Assembly: GCF_024758705.1 (NCBI RefSeq)
Contig: NZ_CP096971.1
Span: 2,695,501-2,759,500, forward strand
DNA length: 64,000 nucleotides
Direction of reading: 5' to 3'
Source of the DNA: Sphingomonas sp. SUN019
GTDB lineage: Bacteria > Pseudomonadota > Alphaproteobacteria > Sphingomonadales > Sphingomonadaceae
Made by a program: the position numbers and the translations under genes
Notes under the pieces: generated by a model
Databases searched by the model: none
What the model saw: only the letters and a program-made list of their open reading frames with translations
What the model was told of the DNA's origin: nothing
In this document: one piece after another, positions 34,433 through 43,570 of the stretch
Position numbering within the stretch: position 1 is the stretch's first letter
How the letters are laid out: every line of letters begins with the position of its first letter

Positions 34433-35580
34433 TCGGCGGGTTGCAGTTGCGGCGCGTAGCGGTCGGTGCGGCGGACCGATCTGCCGCGCGCGATCCACAG
34501 ATACAGGCCACTGCCGAGCACGACGATCGTGGCGATGTCGAACAGCGCCCAGATGATCTTCAGCGGCAGGCCGCCGTAATCGCCGAAATGCAGCGGGCGG
34601 CTGACCTCGATCGCGCGGATGTACCACGGCATCGGCACCGCGGCGGAGAGCTTGCCGGTGGTCGCATCGACCAGCACGGGAGTCTGCAGGCGCGCGTTCA
34701 GCGCCGACGAGCCTTGCGTCCACACGAAATAGTGATGCGGGCTGCCGAAGGGGTTGCCGGGGAAGGACACGAAGGTGATCTTCCGGTCGGGGAACGCCTT
34801 TGTCACGGTCGCGATCGCGCCGTCGACCGAGGCGAGTTTCGCATCGGCGGCGGGCGGGGTCTCGCCCTTCCACGGCGCGATCGCGGCCGCCACGTCGGTC
34901 GCGATGTAGCGGCTGTAGAGCGGCCCCGAAATCTCGTTCAGCGCGCCGGTGAAGCCGACGACGACCGCCCAGGCGAGCGTGATGATGCCGAGCAGATTGT
35001 GGAAATCGAGCCACTTCACGCGGGTCGCGCGCTGTTTACGGACAGCGCCGAACTCCAGCTTTCGCGTGAACGGGCCGTAGAGAACGACGCCCGAGACGAT
35101 CGCAACGAGGAACAGCAGGCCCATCGCACCCATGAACAGCATCCCCGGCAGCAGCACGAACAGATCGACGTGCAGCCGGTACATGAAGAGGATGAAACCC
35201 TCCGCCGGGTTCGCGGTGGCTTCACCCCGGCGTTCGCCGGTCGCCTGAGAAAAGGCGACGTCCTTGACCTTATACGGCTCGTTCGCGATCGCGTCGTGCG
35301 AGGGGTGGAAATAGACCGTCGTGACCGGCGCTTCGGGATCGAGATAAACGCCGCCGATCACCCAGCCGGGCACCGCGCGCTTCGCCGCGGCGACCATCGG
35401 ATCGACCGCGGCGGGCGCGCCGCTCAGCGCGGGCGGCGGGGCGGGATCGAAGGCTCCCTCGATCTCGTGATGGAAGATCAGCGGCAGGCCGGTGACGCAG
35501 ATCAGCAGCAGGAAGACCGTACAGATCAGGCTGGTCCATTTGTGGACGATACCCCAGGTGCGAAGGCGGCCGTGCGTCAT
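34429..35580 (-). CDS. PepSY-domain membrane protein (iron-uptake associated)
   Basis: A 383-residue PepSY-associated TM protein. It has four main helices: about 10-35 (WTSLICTVFLLLICVTGLPL), 135-170, 185-215 and 335-355, with conserved His residues (VHKWTSL, FHNLLG) that may bind haem. Such proteins next to siderophore receptors are thought to reduce ferric siderophores in the periplasm (FsqB/FoxB-like). It lies 11 bases downstream of the TonB receptor. ATG 35580 chosen at the conserved start. Confidence 0.88.
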   Translation of the reverse strand: MTHGRLRTWGIVHKWTSLICTVFLLLICVTGLPLIFHHEIEGAFDPAPPPALSGAPAAVDPMVAAAKRAVPGWVIGGVYLDPEAPVTTVYFHPSHDAIANEPYKVKDVAFSQATGERRGEATANPAEGFILFMYRLHVDLFVLLPGMLFMGAMGLLFLVAIVSGVVLYGPFTRKLEFGAVRKQRATRVKWLDFHNLLGIITLAWAVVVGFTGALNEISGPLYSRYIATDVAAAIAPWKGETPPAADAKLASVDGAIATVTKAFPDRKITFVSFPGNPFGSPHHYFVWTQGSSALNARLQTPVLVDATTGKLSAAVPMPWYIRAIEVSRPLHFGDYGGLPLKIIWALFDIATIVVLGSGLYLWIARGRSVRRTDRYAPQLQPAE

Positions 35581-35591
35581 GCTAATGATTC

Positions 35592-37586
35592 CTAGAAACG
35601 AAACCGTGCGCTGCCTAGCACCGTCCGGCCCTGATCGCGGTAGCAATAGCCAGCCGCGCACATCGTCGGCTCCGAATCGAACAGATTGTAGGCGTTAAGC
35701 TGCAAGCGCAGGCCCTGAACCGCGCGAACGTCGTAATGCGCGACCGCGTCGACGAAGCCGCGATCGCCGTTGCGGATCGTGTTCTGGTCGTTGCCGAAAC
35801 TTTTGCCGAAATAGCGTACGCCACCGCCGATGCCGAAGCCGCTGGCCGCGTCGGCATAATCGGCCCAGGCCGAGGCGGTGTGGCGCGGCGTCGCGTTCAG
35901 CGTATTGCCAGTCGTCCCCTGCGCGCCGCGTTCGATCTCCACATCGGTCAGCGCGTAGGCTGCGGTCAGGTCGAGGCCTTTCAGCACGCGCACCGATGCT
36001 TCGAACTCCAGCCCGCGCGAACGCAGGTCGAGCTGGACCTGTTCGTTGACGCCGCTGGACGCGTCGAACACGATGCCTTTGCGCTGACGAATGTCGAACG
36101 CGGCGGCGGTGAGCAGGATGCCCGCGCGCGGCTGCCATTTGACGCCGCCTTCGAACTGGCGCGCCCTGGTCGGCTGCGCGGGCGTTCCGTCGACCAGCAG
36201 CCCGATATTGGGTTCGAACGAGGTTGACCAATTGGCGTAAGGCGCGAAACCGCCGTCCAGTTTGTAGGTCACGCCGACGCGGCCGGTGAGCGCGGTATTG
36301 TCCTGGTCGATACTCGCGACGCCCGGCGTCTGCGTCCGCGCGTCGAGCCAGTCGTGGCGGATGCCCGCGGTGATGCCGAGCCGCCCGGCCTCGATCTGGT
36401 CCTGCGCATAGACGCCGGTCTGCTGGAACCGCTGCCGCGTCGGCGCGCCGAGTGGTGGTGCGTCGACCGAGCCGGTCGCGGGGATCGGTTCGGCGCCGAA
36501 GCCTTGCGCGGAGCGGTAGCGGACCCCGTTATAGTCGACGCCGACGAGGATGCGGTGCGTCAGCGCGCCCGTCGTCAGGTTCGCGCGAAGTTGATTGTCG
36601 ACGCTGAAGCTCTTGCTGAGTTCGCTGACGCGGCCGGTGAAGCGCGCGATCGGCGGGGTCGGATCGACCAGATAGGAATAGCCGAGATCGAGCCAGATGC
36701 CTTGGAAGCGCAGGTTCTGGTGCAGCGAGATCGTGTCGGTCAGCTGGTGTTCCAGCTCGTAACCCGCACGCCATTGTTCGTGCTCGAATGCGTTGTAGCG
36801 CGGGTCGGACGAGAAAATGTCGGTGATGCCGTTCGCATCGTTATAGAATGCCGCGCTGCCGCCAGTCTTTGACTTCATGTGCTCGCCAAGCAGCGTGATC
36901 TTCGTGCGATCGTCGACCTGCACGCTGACCGCCGGGGCGATGAATAGGCGGTCGTCGGGAAAGCCGTCGAGCTGCGTGCCGCTGTCGCGGAACACGCCGG
37001 TCAGGCGGTAGGCGATATTGTCGCCGATCGGACCGCCGAGATCGACGTTCACCTGATAGCGGTCATAGCTGCCGATCAGTCCCTCGACCTCGGCGAAGCG
37101 AATGTCGGTCGGACGCTTGCTGGTCAGGTCGATCAGCCCGCCCGCGCCGCTCGCGCCGTAGAGGACCGACGCCGGGCCGCGGACGACGGTAAGGCTTTCG
37201 AGGCCGTAGGGCTCGTTGCGGTAGATGCCCGAGGGTGAATTCAGCTGGCGCAGGCCGTCGCGGAAGACGCCGGTGTAGGTGGCGTTGAAGCCGCGCAGGA
37301 AGAATGCGTCGTAGCGCGTATCGAAGCCGTAGCTGCCGACGTTGACGCCCGGCGTGTAGGCAAGTGCCTCGTTGATCGTGCGTGGTGCGCGGTCCTCCAG
37401 GCGGCGTTCGTCGATGATCGACAGCGATTGCGGCACGTCGATGACGGGGGTGTCGGTCTTTGTCGCGGACGCGCTGGTGCCGGTAACGATCACGTCCTCG
37501 CTCTGGGCGTCTGCGGACTGGGCGTGGGCGGCGATCGGGAGCGCGGCGGTAGCGAGCAGGCAGACGGTGAACAGGCGACGCGACAT
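35592..37586 (-). CDS. TonB-dependent siderophore receptor
   Basis: A 664-residue outer-membrane receptor. It has a signal peptide (1-22, AHA-QS), a plug domain with the TonB box region around residues 30-45 and LEDRAPRTINEALAYTPGVN, and a 22-strand barrel ending in the C-terminal aromatic RTVLGSARFRF. The family imports ferric siderophores; the specific ligand is unknown. A Fur-box-like palindrome lies 45 bases upstream of the start. Confidence 0.93.
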   Translation of the reverse strand: MSRRLFTVCLLATAALPIAAHAQSADAQSEDVIVTGTSASATKTDTPVIDVPQSLSIIDERRLEDRAPRTINEALAYTPGVNVGSYGFDTRYDAFFLRGFNATYTGVFRDGLRQLNSPSGIYRNEPYGLESLTVVRGPASVLYGASGAGGLIDLTSKRPTDIRFAEVEGLIGSYDRYQVNVDLGGPIGDNIAYRLTGVFRDSGTQLDGFPDDRLFIAPAVSVQVDDRTKITLLGEHMKSKTGGSAAFYNDANGITDIFSSDPRYNAFEHEQWRAGYELEHQLTDTISLHQNLRFQGIWLDLGYSYLVDPTPPIARFTGRVSELSKSFSVDNQLRANLTTGALTHRILVGVDYNGVRYRSAQGFGAEPIPATGSVDAPPLGAPTRQRFQQTGVYAQDQIEAGRLGITAGIRHDWLDARTQTPGVASIDQDNTALTGRVGVTYKLDGGFAPYANWSTSFEPNIGLLVDGTPAQPTRARQFEGGVKWQPRAGILLTAAAFDIRQRKGIVFDASSGVNEQVQLDLRSRGLEFEASVRVLKGLDLTAAYALTDVEIERGAQGTTGNTLNATPRHTASAWADYADAASGFGIGGGVRYFGKSFGNDQNTIRNGDRGFVDAVAHYDVRAVQGLRLQLNAYNLFDSEPTMCAAGYCYRDQGRTVLGSARFRF

Positions 37587-37630
37587 TTAATTGAGACCCC
37601 TTCGCAATAACTGCCCTGCCGGTAGCTTTG

Positions 37631-37647
37631 TTGCGAGTGATCCGCAA
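37631..37647 (-). promoter_or_regulatory. Fur-box-like palindrome upstream of the TonB receptor
   Basis: TTGCGAGTGATCCGCAA is a 17-base near-palindrome (arms TTGCG/CGCAA) that resembles iron-responsive Fur operators of alphaproteobacteria (TGCGAAT-ATTCGCA type). It ends 45 bases upstream of the receptor start. A second partial site TTCGCAATAA is at 37601. Confidence 0.5.
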
Positions 37648-37704
37648 GAGCGTCTTTTGGTCGGGGATTGACGCCGGGGACGGGGCGCACGACCTGTAGC
37701 GCCA

Positions 37705-39525
37705 ATGCCTCCGCTCGATCCGACCACCCGGACCAGCGCCGACCGCCCGTTGCTGCCGACGCTCCGCCGCTTCCTTCCGTATCTCTGGCCGTCCGACGCG
37801 CCGGGGATGAAGGCGCGTGTGTGCGTCGCGATGGTGCTCGTCGTCGCGTCGAAGCTGGTGCAGGTGTACGGCGCGCCGTTCGCGCTGCAGGGCGCGGTGG
37901 ACGGGATGGGGACGGTCAGCCCCAGCCCGGTCAGTCTGGTCGTGCTGCTGGTGATCGGCTACGCGGCGGCGCGGTTCGGCACGACGCTGTTCGACAATCT
38001 GCGCAACACGGTGTTCGAAAAGGTCGGGCAGGAGGCGACGCGGCGGCTGGCGGCGCGCGTGTTCCGGCACCTTCATCAGTTATCGCTGCGGTTCCATCTC
38101 GAGCGCCGCACGGGGGCGGTGACCAAGGTGGTCGAGCGGGGAACGAAGAGCATCGACACGATGCTGTACTTCCTGCTGTTCAACATCGCGCCGACGGTGC
38201 TGGAGTTGAGCTTGGTCATCGGCATCTTCTGGGTGAAGTTCGGCTGGCCGCTGGTGGCGGCGACGGTGCTGATGGTGGTCGTCTATATCTGGTTCACGCG
38301 TGTCGTGACCGACTGGCGCGCGTCGCTTCGCGAGCGGATGAACGATCTGGATACCGGGGCGGTCGCGCATGCGGTCGATTCGCTGCTGAATTTCGAGACG
38401 GTGAAATATTTCGGTGCGGAGGAGCGCGAGGCGCGGCGGTACGAGGCGGGGATGACCGCTTATGCGAATGCGGCGGTCAAATCGGAGAACAGCCTCGCCT
38501 GGCTGAACATCGGGCAGGCGCTGATTACGAACCTGATGCTGGGTGCGGGCATGGCCTATGTCGCGTGGGGCTGGAGCCAGGGGCGTTTCACTGCGGGCAA
38601 CGTGGTGCTGGTGTCGACGCTGCTGGCGCAGTTATTCCGGCCGCTCGACCTGCTCGGCATGGTCTATCGGACGATCCGGCAAGGCGTGATCGACATGGGG
38701 GCAATGTTCGATCTGGTTGATACGCCGTCCGAGGTGGTCGACGCGGCCGATGCGACACCGCTGGTCGTGACGAAGGGGCATGTGCGGTTCGAGGACGTGC
38801 GCTTCGGATACGATGCCGGGCGCGATATCCTGAAGGGTATCGATCTCGATCTGCCCGCAGGGACGACGTTGGCAGTGGTCGGGCCGTCGGGCGCGGGGAA
38901 ATCGACGCTCGCGCGGCTGATGTACCGCTTCTATGATCTGACGAGCGGGCGGATCACGATCGACGGACAGGATATCGCGCTGGTCACGCAGGCGTCGCTC
39001 CGCGCCGCGATCGGGATCGTGCCGCAGGACACCGTGCTGTTCAACGACACGATCGGCTACAATATCGCCTACGGCCGTGAGGGCGCGGGCGACGTCGAGA
39101 TACGTGACGCGGCGCGCGGCGCGGCGATCGCGGGGTTCATCGAGACGCAGCCGCTGGGCTACGACACCCGCGTCGGCGAGCGCGGGCTGAAGCTGTCGGG
39201 CGGCGAGAAGCAGCGCGTCGCGATCGCGCGGACATTGCTGAAGAATCCGCCGGTGCTGATCCTGGACGAAGCGACCAGCGCGCTCGACAGCCGCACCGAG
39301 GGCGAGATCATGGAGACGCTGGAGGCGATCGAGCGCGGTCGCACCACCATCGTCATCGCGCACCGGCTGTCGACGGTGGTCAACGCCGACCGCATCGTCG
39401 TGCTGGAGGCGGGGCGAATCGTCGAACAAGGCACGCACGCGGAGCTGCTGCGGCGCGGCGGGCTGTATGCCGAAATGTGGATGCGGCAGGCGAAGGAGCG
39501 CGATGAGGCCTTGGCGGCGGAATAG
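37705..39525 (+). CDS. ABC exporter, Atm1/HMT1-like (half-transporter)
   Basis: A 606-residue half ABC exporter with six helices (about 20-320) and a C-terminal ATPase. Walker A GPSGAGKST, signature LSGGEKQRVAIARTLLKNPP and Walker B LILDEATSALDS are complete. The conserved TM sequence RGTKSIDTMLYFLLFNI fits the Atm1/ABCB7 group that exports glutathione-containing sulfur or metal compounds. ATG 37705. It is convergent with the GNAT gene, the stops abutting. Confidence 0.9.
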   Translation: MPPLDPTTRTSADRPLLPTLRRFLPYLWPSDAPGMKARVCVAMVLVVASKLVQVYGAPFALQGAVDGMGTVSPSPVSLVVLLVIGYAAARFGTTLFDNLRNTVFEKVGQEATRRLAARVFRHLHQLSLRFHLERRTGAVTKVVERGTKSIDTMLYFLLFNIAPTVLELSLVIGIFWVKFGWPLVAATVLMVVVYIWFTRVVTDWRASLRERMNDLDTGAVAHAVDSLLNFETVKYFGAEEREARRYEAGMTAYANAAVKSENSLAWLNIGQALITNLMLGAGMAYVAWGWSQGRFTAGNVVLVSTLLAQLFRPLDLLGMVYRTIRQGVIDMGAMFDLVDTPSEVVDAADATPLVVTKGHVRFEDVRFGYDAGRDILKGIDLDLPAGTTLAVVGPSGAGKSTLARLMYRFYDLTSGRITIDGQDIALVTQASLRAAIGIVPQDTVLFNDTIGYNIAYGREGAGDVEIRDAARGAAIAGFIETQPLGYDTRVGERGLKLSGGEKQRVAIARTLLKNPPVLILDEATSALDSRTEGEIMETLEAIERGRTTIVIAHRLSTVVNADRIVVLEAGRIVEQGTHAELLRRGGLYAEMWMRQAKERDEALAAE

Positions 39526-39801
39526 TCAGCCGAGCAGGTCTCGATATTCCGGGTGGCGGTCGATATACGCGCGGACGTAGCTGCATTGCGCGACGACCTT
39601 CAGCCCTTCGTCGCGGGCGCTGTCCAGCGCGGCGCGGACGAGGCGGGCGGCGACGCCGTGGCCTTCGATCGGTTTGGGGACGTGGGTGTGGGTGAAGACG
39701 ATGCGGTCGCCTTCGCGCTGATATGCCGCGACCGCGCGGTATCCGTCGACGGTCAGCTCGAATTCCTGTTCGGCCCGGTTGTCGCGCACCTTTTCTATCA
39801 A
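39526..39801 (-). CDS. GNAT-like N-acetyltransferase (YidJ/NAT_SF small family)
   Basis: A 91-residue short acetyltransferase-like protein. It has the acetyl-CoA-binding loop HVPKPIEGHGVAARLVRAAL and the family end YVRAYIDRHPEYRDLL. Substrates of these minimal GNATs are not known. The likely start is TTG 39801 with a purine-rich GGGAAAGAG upstream. Its stop adjoins the stop of the ABC exporter with no gap. Confidence 0.82.
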   Translation of the reverse strand: MIEKVRDNRAEQEFELTVDGYRAVAAYQREGDRIVFTHTHVPKPIEGHGVAARLVRAALDSARDEGLKVVAQCSYVRAYIDRHPEYRDLLG

Positions 39802-39847
39802 AGTCTCTTTCCCGTGAGGCGTTTCCGGCGGCTATAGCGCGCTAATC

Positions 39848-41623
39848 ATGGTTTCCGATCCCCTTCCCGATCTTCAGCGCATCTTCGGCTTTCCCGACTT
39901 CCGCGGCGTCCAGCGGCAGGTGGTGGACCGTGTACTCGGTCATCAGCGCACGCTGGCGGTGATGCCGACCGGGGCAGGCAAGTCTTTGTGCTATCAATTG
40001 CCTTCGACGATGCTCGACGGGACGTGCGTCGTGGTGTCGCCGCTGATCGCGCTGATGCACGATCAACTGCGCGCGGCCGAGGCGGTCGGCATCCGCGCCG
40101 CGACGTTGACCAGCGTCGACACGAATCAGGCCGAAACGCGCGGGCGGTTCCTGGATGGCGAACTGGACCTGCTGTACGTCGCACCGGAGCGTGCCTCGGG
40201 CGGCGATTTCCGCGATCTGCTGTCGCGTGGGAAACTATGCCTGTTCGCGATCGACGAGGCGCATTGCGTCAGCGAATGGGGCCACGACTTCCGGCCCGAT
40301 TACCGGTTGCTGCGGCCGTTGCTCGATCTGTTTCCGGATGTGCCACGGCTCGCGCTGACCGCGACCGCGGATGCGCATACGCGGGCCGATATCCTCGAAC
40401 AGCTCGGCATTCCCGAGGACGGGATGATCGTCGCGGGGTTCGACCGGCCCAACATCCGCTATACGATCGCGCCGCGCGACGGGACGACGCGGCAGATCGT
40501 CGATCTGGTGCGTGCGACGCCGGGGCCGGGGATCGTTTATGCGCAGACGCGCGTCGCGACCGAGAAGCTGGCCGAGGCGCTGGCGGTCACCGGGCGGCCG
40601 ACGCGGGCGTATCATGCCGGGCTGGAACCCGCGATCCGCGCGAGGAACCAGGCCGATTTCGTCGCGTCGGAGGACATGGTGATCTGCGCGACGGTCGCGT
40701 TCGGGATGGGGATCGACAAGCCCGACGTGCGTTTCGTCGCGCACGCCGGGCTGCCGAAGTCGATCGAGGCCTATTATCAGGAGACGGGGCGCGCGGGGCG
40801 CGACGGCGATCCGTCGGTCGCGCATCTGTTCTGGGGGGCGGAGGATTTTGCGAAGGCGCGGCAACGGATCGGCGAGGTCGAACCCGCGCGCCAGCCGGGC
40901 GAACGGCAGCGGCTGACCGCGCTGGGGGCGCTGGTCGAGACCGCGGGCTGCCGGCGGCGCATCCTGCTGAAGCATTTCGGCGAAGACCCGGCGGTGACGT
41001 GCGGCAATTGCGACAATTGCCTGAACCCGCCCGCCGCGATCGACGCGACCGAAACCGCGCGGAAATATCTGTCGGCGGTATTCCGCACCGGGCAGATGTT
41101 CGGCAGCACGTATGTCGAGGAGGTATTGGTCGGCAAATCGTCCGAGCGCAGCCTGATGAACGGGCATGAGGCGCTGTCGGTGTGGGGGATCGTGTCTGGC
41201 GACGAGGCGGCGTTGCTGAAACCCGTCGGGCGCGCGCTGCAGTTGCGCGACGCTTTGCGCACCAATCCGCATGGCGGGCTGGAGTTCGGACCGGACGCGC
41301 GCGCGATCCTGAAGGGTGAGGATAGCCTGTCGATGATCGTGCCGCCGAAGCGCGAACGGCGGGCGCGGACCGGCGGGCGCGGGGGCGAGGTGACGCTGAA
41401 CCCGATCGGCGATCCCTTGTTCGAGGCGCTGCGCGCGCGTCGTCGCGATCTGGCGAAGGAGGCGGGGGTTCCGCCCTATGTCATCTTCCACGATTCGGTG
41501 CTGCGCGAGATGGTCGAGCGGCGGCCGGACTCGATCTCTCGGCTCAGCCGGTTGTCGGGGATCGGGCAGCGCAAGCTCGACGCTTATGGGGAAGCGTTCC
41601 TGAAAGTGATCCGCGAGAATTGA
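39848..41623 (+). CDS. recQ: ATP-dependent DNA helicase RecQ
   Basis: A 591-residue RecQ helicase. Walker A TGAGKS includes Lys45, the DEAH box is in FAIDEAHCVSEWGHDF, motif VI is YYQETGRAGRDG, the zinc-binding Cys set is CRRR...CGNCDNC, and one HRDC domain ends the protein (about 515-591). It works in recombinational repair. It heads a plus-strand group followed by the TIGR01244, one-TM and desaturase genes. Confidence 0.95.
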   Translation: MVSDPLPDLQRIFGFPDFRGVQRQVVDRVLGHQRTLAVMPTGAGKSLCYQLPSTMLDGTCVVVSPLIALMHDQLRAAEAVGIRAATLTSVDTNQAETRGRFLDGELDLLYVAPERASGGDFRDLLSRGKLCLFAIDEAHCVSEWGHDFRPDYRLLRPLLDLFPDVPRLALTATADAHTRADILEQLGIPEDGMIVAGFDRPNIRYTIAPRDGTTRQIVDLVRATPGPGIVYAQTRVATEKLAEALAVTGRPTRAYHAGLEPAIRARNQADFVASEDMVICATVAFGMGIDKPDVRFVAHAGLPKSIEAYYQETGRAGRDGDPSVAHLFWGAEDFAKARQRIGEVEPARQPGERQRLTALGALVETAGCRRRILLKHFGEDPAVTCGNCDNCLNPPAAIDATETARKYLSAVFRTGQMFGSTYVEEVLVGKSSERSLMNGHEALSVWGIVSGDEAALLKPVGRALQLRDALRTNPHGGLEFGPDARAILKGEDSLSMIVPPKRERRARTGGRGGEVTLNPIGDPLFEALRARRRDLAKEAGVPPYVIFHDSVLREMVERRPDSISRLSRLSGIGQRKLDAYGEAFLKVIREN

Positions 41624-41634
41624 TCCCGGCGGTC

Positions 41635-41727
41635 GTCATTCCCGCGAAAGCGGGAATCCATAGTCGCTGCGTTTGCTGAAAGGGCCGCAACGGCGGTGAT
41701 TATGGATCCCCGCCTTCGCGGGGTGAC
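41635..41727. repeat. REP-like palindrome (family 2, copy F)
   Basis: 28-base arms at 41635-41662 and 41700-41727 (GTCATTCCCGCGAAAGCGGG... and its counterpart CCCGCCTTCGCGGGGTGAC) are imperfect reverse complements. It lies 12 bases after the recQ stop, between genes read in the same direction. Confidence 0.85.
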
Positions 41728-41808
41728 GGGGGTGGAATAGCGATGGTGCTTTCCGGAGCCGACGAATCGAACCGTGTATTTTCATTTGAACCGCTCTAGG
41801 GATTCGCG

Positions 41809-42243
41809 ATGCTCGACATTCGCCCCATCGACGACACCATCGCGGTCGCGCCGCAGATCGACCCCGCCGACATCGCTGCGGTGAAGGCCGCGGGCTATGT
41901 CGCGGTGGTCAACAACCGTCCCGATGGCGAGGAAGCGGGCCAGCCGACCGGCGCGGCGATCCGCGCGGCGTGCCAGGAAGCGGGACTTTCCTACACCGCG
42001 ATTCCGGTGACCTCGGCGGGCTTCTCGCATCCGCAGGTGACCGCAATGATCGATGCGGTCGGGCAGGCGGGCGGGCCGGTGCTGGCTTATTGCCGGTCGG
42101 GCACGCGGTCGTGCAATCTGTGGGCGCTGTCCGCCGCAGGGCTCGGCGCGGATGCCGACGAGGTGACGGCGAAGGGCGCGGCGGCGGGATATGACCTTAC
42201 CGGGCTGAGGCCGTTGATGGACGCCGTTTCCGCCAAAGCCTGA
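41809..42243 (+). CDS. TIGR01244 family beta-lactamase-hydrolase-like phosphatase domain protein
   Basis: A 144-residue protein with a dual-specificity-phosphatase-like fold. The P-loop is YCRSGTRSCNLWAL, containing the CxxxxxR motif, and NNRPDGEEAGQPT is the family's conserved entry. Family members include BLH domains linked to sulfide/persulfide metabolism and sulfur transfer. Function here is inferred only. ATG 41809. It is followed after 6 bases by the one-TM protein gene. Confidence 0.85.
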   Translation: MLDIRPIDDTIAVAPQIDPADIAAVKAAGYVAVVNNRPDGEEAGQPTGAAIRAACQEAGLSYTAIPVTSAGFSHPQVTAMIDAVGQAGGPVLAYCRSGTRSCNLWALSAAGLGADADEVTAKGAAAGYDLTGLRPLMDAVSAKA

Positions 42244-42249
42244 ACGCAC

Positions 42250-42645
42250 ATGAACTGGATCGTCTTCGGCGCATCGCTCGCCGCCATCGTGATTCTGGCT
42301 GGGATCGCCGCGTGGCTGAAGCTGGGCGGCAAGGATGTCGCGCTGACCGATCCGGCCGAGGCGATGCGCGGCGCGGAAGAGGCGCTGTCGGGTTTCGTCG
42401 CCGTCTCCGCCGCGGTGAGCGAGGATTTCAGCGCCGCGCTGGTGTTCGACCGGGGCGGTCGGGTCGCGGTGCTGAAGGCGCATGGCGCGAAGGTTGCGGC
42501 GCGTGAGGTGCCGTGGCGCGCGGTGCGGTCCGCGCCCGACGGGATGATCGTCGAGACGGGCGAGCGACGCTTCGGATCGGTGCTGGTGAAGGGCGTCAAC
42601 GCGCTCGACGTGCGAAGGCTGGCGCCGCAACTGACACAGGTGTAA
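42250..42645 (+). CDS. Hypothetical single-pass membrane protein
   Basis: A 131-residue protein. Residues about 5-23 form a membrane helix (VFGASLAAIVILAGIAAWL), and the remaining domain looks cytosolic and mixed alpha/beta (FSAALVFDRGGRVAVLKAHG). No family recognised. It is 6 bases downstream of the TIGR01244 gene and 13 bases upstream of the desaturase, so it is in the same operon. Confidence 0.72.
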   Translation: MNWIVFGASLAAIVILAGIAAWLKLGGKDVALTDPAEAMRGAEEALSGFVAVSAAVSEDFSAALVFDRGGRVAVLKAHGAKVAAREVPWRAVRSAPDGMIVETGERRFGSVLVKGVNALDVRRLAPQLTQV

Positions 42646-42658
42646 GCTTTGTGTCGTC

Positions 42659-43549
42659 ATGGCGCTTCCCAATCCGGTCGATCTGGCGGTTCCCGGCTTC
42701 GTCCTGCTGGTGCTGGCGGAGATGCTGGTCGCGCGGTGGAAGGACCGGACGCGCTACGAACCGCGCGATACGCTGACCTCGCTGGGGCTGGGGCTGGGGA
42801 GCACGGTGGCGGGGGTGCTGTCGGGCGGGGCGGTATTCGCGCTGGCGACGTGGGTGAGCGCTTACCGCGTCTTCGACATCGGATATGCGTGGTATTGGTT
42901 CGTCGTCTGCTTCGTGCTCGACGATCTGGCTTATTACCTCTTCCACCGCTCGGCGCACCGCGTGCGGTGGTTCTGGGCGAGCCATGTCATCCACCATTCG
43001 AGCCAGCATTATAATCTGTCGACCGCGCTCAGGCAGACGTGGACCGGTTTCTTCAGCCTGGCCTTCCTGTTCCGCCTGCCGCTGTTCCTGATCGGCTTTG
43101 CGCCGGTGATGGTGTTCTTCGTCGCAGGGCTGAACCTGATCTATCAATTCTGGATTCATACCGAGGTGATCGGACGCTGCCCGCGCTGGTTCGAGGCCGT
43201 CATGAACACGCCGTCGCACCACCGCGTCCACCACGCGACCAACCCGCGCTATCTCGATCGCAATTATGCGGGGGTGTTCATCGTGTGGGACAGGATGTTC
43301 GGCACGTTCGAACCCGAGCGCGACGACGATCGGCCGCGCTATGGGATCGTGAAGCAGCTTGGGTCTTTCAATCTGCTGTGGGCGGCGGTGCACGAATGGT
43401 TCGGGATTGCGAAGGACGTTTGGGCCGCGCCGTGGGGGTCGAAGCTCGGCTACATCTGGCGTCCGCCGGGTTGGAGCCACGACGGATCGCGCGACACGAG
43501 CGAAACGATCAAGTCGCGGTGGGCGGCCCGGGAGGGGGTTGCGGAGTGA
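42659..43549 (+). CDS. Sterol desaturase / fatty acid hydroxylase family protein
   Basis: A 296-residue integral membrane di-iron protein. The histidine boxes are in order: LFHRSAHR, HVIHHSSQHYN and HHRVHHATN, with about five helices. Family members hydroxylate or desaturate fatty acids, sterols or carotenoids; the substrate is not evident from context. ATG 42659. Repeat copy D lies downstream. Confidence 0.88.
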   Translation: MALPNPVDLAVPGFVLLVLAEMLVARWKDRTRYEPRDTLTSLGLGLGSTVAGVLSGGAVFALATWVSAYRVFDIGYAWYWFVVCFVLDDLAYYLFHRSAHRVRWFWASHVIHHSSQHYNLSTALRQTWTGFFSLAFLFRLPLFLIGFAPVMVFFVAGLNLIYQFWIHTEVIGRCPRWFEAVMNTPSHHRVHHATNPRYLDRNYAGVFIVWDRMFGTFEPERDDDRPRYGIVKQLGSFNLLWAAVHEWFGIAKDVWAAPWGSKLGYIWRPPGWSHDGSRDTSETIKSRWAAREGVAE

Positions 43550-43570
43550 GGAAGGCAAGGCATGGACCGC

